Positions 6,027 through 6,066 of a stretch of 6,066 nt of DNA are shown here, piece after piece. Origin of the DNA: Sphingomonadales bacterium (GTDB taxonomy: Bacteria > Pseudomonadota > Alphaproteobacteria > Sphingomonadales > Sphingomonadaceae); NCBI GenBank assembly GCA_024636595.1, contig JAGXGT010000111.1, positions 1-6,066 of the forward strand. Direction: 5' to 3'. The notes under the pieces are model-generated. The model made no database searches. It was not told the DNA's origin and worked only from the letters and a program-made list of their open reading frames with translations. Made by a program: the position numbers and the translations under genes. Every line of letters begins with the position of its first letter. Positions within the stretch are counted from its first letter, which is position 1.

Positions 6027-6066
6027 CTAGAGTTTCATCTGCTGCTTCATGGTCTTGTCGGTAACC
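6027..6066 (-). CDS. C-terminal end of an unidentified gene, cut by window edge
   Basis: On the minus strand a frame enters from the right edge and ends at TAG (6029-6027), coding for VTDKTMKQQMKL. Twelve residues are too few to name a family. The 12-nt distance to the CoA-transferase ATG, on the same strand, fits an operon in which this gene comes first. Another frame is also open across this short stretch (it would run past the ATG into the CoA-transferase gene), so the choice is provisional. Confidence 0.4.
   Translation of the reverse strand, partial: VTDKTMKQQMKL

Noticed and set aside
1..6066. CRISPR array, tRNA or rRNA gene, insertion sequence with terminal repeats
   Set aside because: No regularly spaced repeats, cloverleaf-like sequence, rRNA-like stretch, intact transposase or paired terminal inverted repeats were seen by eye on either strand.

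Overview
The window looks like chromosomal DNA of an alphaproteobacterium, most likely a sphingomonad. This is an inference from the moderately high GC, the style of the proteins and an alphaproteobacterial CTTGACA-type -35 box. No rRNA, tRNA, CRISPR array or intact insertion sequence was seen. It holds four well-supported enzyme genes, one conserved-looking small protein of unknown function, and a fragment of a sixth gene at the right edge.

Left block, minus strand (1-2440). A SAM-dependent methyltransferase of the Methyltransf_32 type (2440 to 1550) is followed after 82 nt by a secreted gamma-glutamyltranspeptidase-family Ntn hydrolase (1467 to the left edge, C-terminus cut off). The gap between them contains a perfect 7-bp hairpin. 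The hydrolase keeps the self-processing threonine but has lost most of the residues that hold glutamate in classical Ggt.

Middle block, plus strand (2441-3457). A 118-residue charged, helical protein of unknown function (2700-3056) has codon usage unlike its neighbours. About 400 nt without a convincing gene follow. They contain a good sigma70-type promoter (TTGACA-N16-TATGTT, 3225-3252) and a structured leader of roughly 200 nt.

Right block. The leader belongs to a DEAD-box RNA helicase of RhlE type. Its true start is almost certainly a TTG at 3458, not the GTG at 3311 that the longest open frame suggests. The helicase meets a CaiB/BaiF (class III) CoA-transferase gene tail to tail with a single base between the stop codons. 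The CoA-transferase runs on the minus strand and lies 12 nt downstream of another minus-strand reading frame, of which only the last 12 residues are visible, so it is probably the distal gene of an operon.

No common pathway joins these genes: the window looks like ordinary core genome with one possible foreign insert (about 2450-3220). The points most worth checking are the helicase leader (promoter, hairpins, U-rich tract, TTG start), the diverged pocket of the Ggt-like hydrolase, and the orphan small protein. I found no convincing new multi-gene system.
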